Of a stretch of DNA of 22,903 nt, positions 22,731 to 22,903 are shown piece after piece (the first letter of the stretch is position 1; each line of letters begins with the position of its first letter). The notes under the pieces were generated by a model. It searched no databases. It saw nothing but the letters and a program-made list of their open reading frames with translations, and was not told the DNA's origin. The stretch comes from JAWUWD01 sp034112085 (GTDB taxonomy: Bacteria; Bacteroidota; Bacteroidia; Cytophagales; Cyclobacteriaceae), in NCBI GenBank assembly GCA_034112085.1, contig JAWUWD010000021.1:1-22903 (forward strand), read 5' to 3'. The position numbers and the translations under genes are program-made.

Positions 22731-22903
22731 ATGAAAAAACTCATCTTGCTGATCCTACTTGTGACCAGCAAACTAACAACATTTGCTCAAAGTCACACAC
22801 TCAGTGGCTACATACGTGATGCTTCCAATGGAGAAGAACTTATCGGAGTCACCATATATGTCAAGGAACTCTCCAATGGAGTCGTGACTAACCCCTATGG
22901 GTT
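22731..22903 (+). CDS. N-terminus of a TonB-type/SusC-like receptor (partial)
   Basis: The gene runs off the right edge after 57 codons. It starts with a signal peptide (MKKLILLILLVTSKL..., ending near TTFAQ, residue 20) and continues with SHTLSGYIRDASNGEELIGVTIYVKEL, the start of a CarboxypepD_reg-like domain (the 'SGxIxDaxxGExLxGAxV' pattern) that precedes the plug and barrel of Bacteroidota TonB-dependent receptors. The outer membrane is the expected place. Substrate and full domain content cannot be told. The ATG follows an A-rich stretch without a Shine-Dalgarno sequence. It is divergent from the YheT-like gene. Confidence 0.8.
   Translation, partial: MKKLILLILLVTSKLTTFAQSHTLSGYIRDASNGEELIGVTIYVKELSNGVVTNPYG

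Noticed and set aside
1..22903. CRISPR array, tRNA, rRNA or intact insertion sequence
   Set aside because: Looked for direct repeats with regular spacing, cloverleaf arms and transposase motifs; none were found by eye.

Overview
The window looks like a chromosomal segment of a low-GC Bacteroidota, most likely of the Cytophagales type. Supporting signs are SusC/TonB-type outer-membrane proteins with a CarboxypepD_reg-like N-terminal domain, a DUF2911 protein, a PorE-like propeller/CRD/OmpA protein, Sec signal peptides ending in AQ or SQ, almost no Shine-Dalgarno sequences, and a few TAnnTTTG-type -7 promoter boxes. No tRNA, rRNA, CRISPR array, intact insertion sequence or phage gene was seen. 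Apart from one decayed gene, the region reads as ordinary chromosome with several well-organised operons.

Layout. (1) 1-5465, plus strand: the end of a TolC-like gene, a lipoprotein membrane-fusion protein and an RND permease (a complete tripartite efflux pump), followed by a DUF2892 two-helix membrane protein, a stand-alone rhodanese and a DUF302 protein. The DUF2892 and rhodanese genes look like a split version of E. coli YgaP, so pump and sulfur-handling genes share one transcription unit. (2) 9868-5527, minus strand: a Spy/CpxP-like LTxxQ protein, an ECF sigma factor (TTG start), an anti-sigma-like single-pass protein, a membrane-anchored CnrX-like sensor and a large outer-membrane beta-barrel protein. 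It resembles the CnrYXH metal-sensing logic wired to an outer-membrane protein. (3) 9961-10555: a broken winged-helix/nucleotidyltransferase gene and a perfect 12-bp inverted repeat. (4) 11554-10547: a GT2 glycosyltransferase with an extra Rossmann-like C-terminal domain. (5) 12534-11656: a DUF2911/TPR exported protein, ended by a clear intrinsic terminator and divergent from a PorE-like protein at 12721-14283.

(6) 16300-14535, minus strand: a DEAD-box helicase (motif II is DEVD) and a RidA-family protein lacking the usual catalytic Glu. (7) 21449-16419, minus strand: fabH, a four-helix membrane protein, a 74-residue conserved-looking small protein, a CtpA-like S41 protease, a lipoprotein alpha/beta hydrolase and an exported HExxH metalloprotease, tightly packed and partly overlapping: an envelope proteolysis/lipid module. 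The fabH leader holds three copies of TTAAATGAAT, two of which form a 13-bp inverted repeat that covers the start codon. (8) 22499-21537: a YheT/ABHD-type hydrolase, divergent from the N-terminus of a second TonB/CarboxypepD-type receptor that runs off the right edge.

Nothing here is a clear-cut new defence or mobile system. The most interesting candidates are the sigma/anti-sigma/CnrX-like/Spy-like/outer-membrane operon, the RND plus split-YgaP plus DUF302 operon, and the repeat-rich fabH leader. All functions are read from motifs by eye; no database search was possible.
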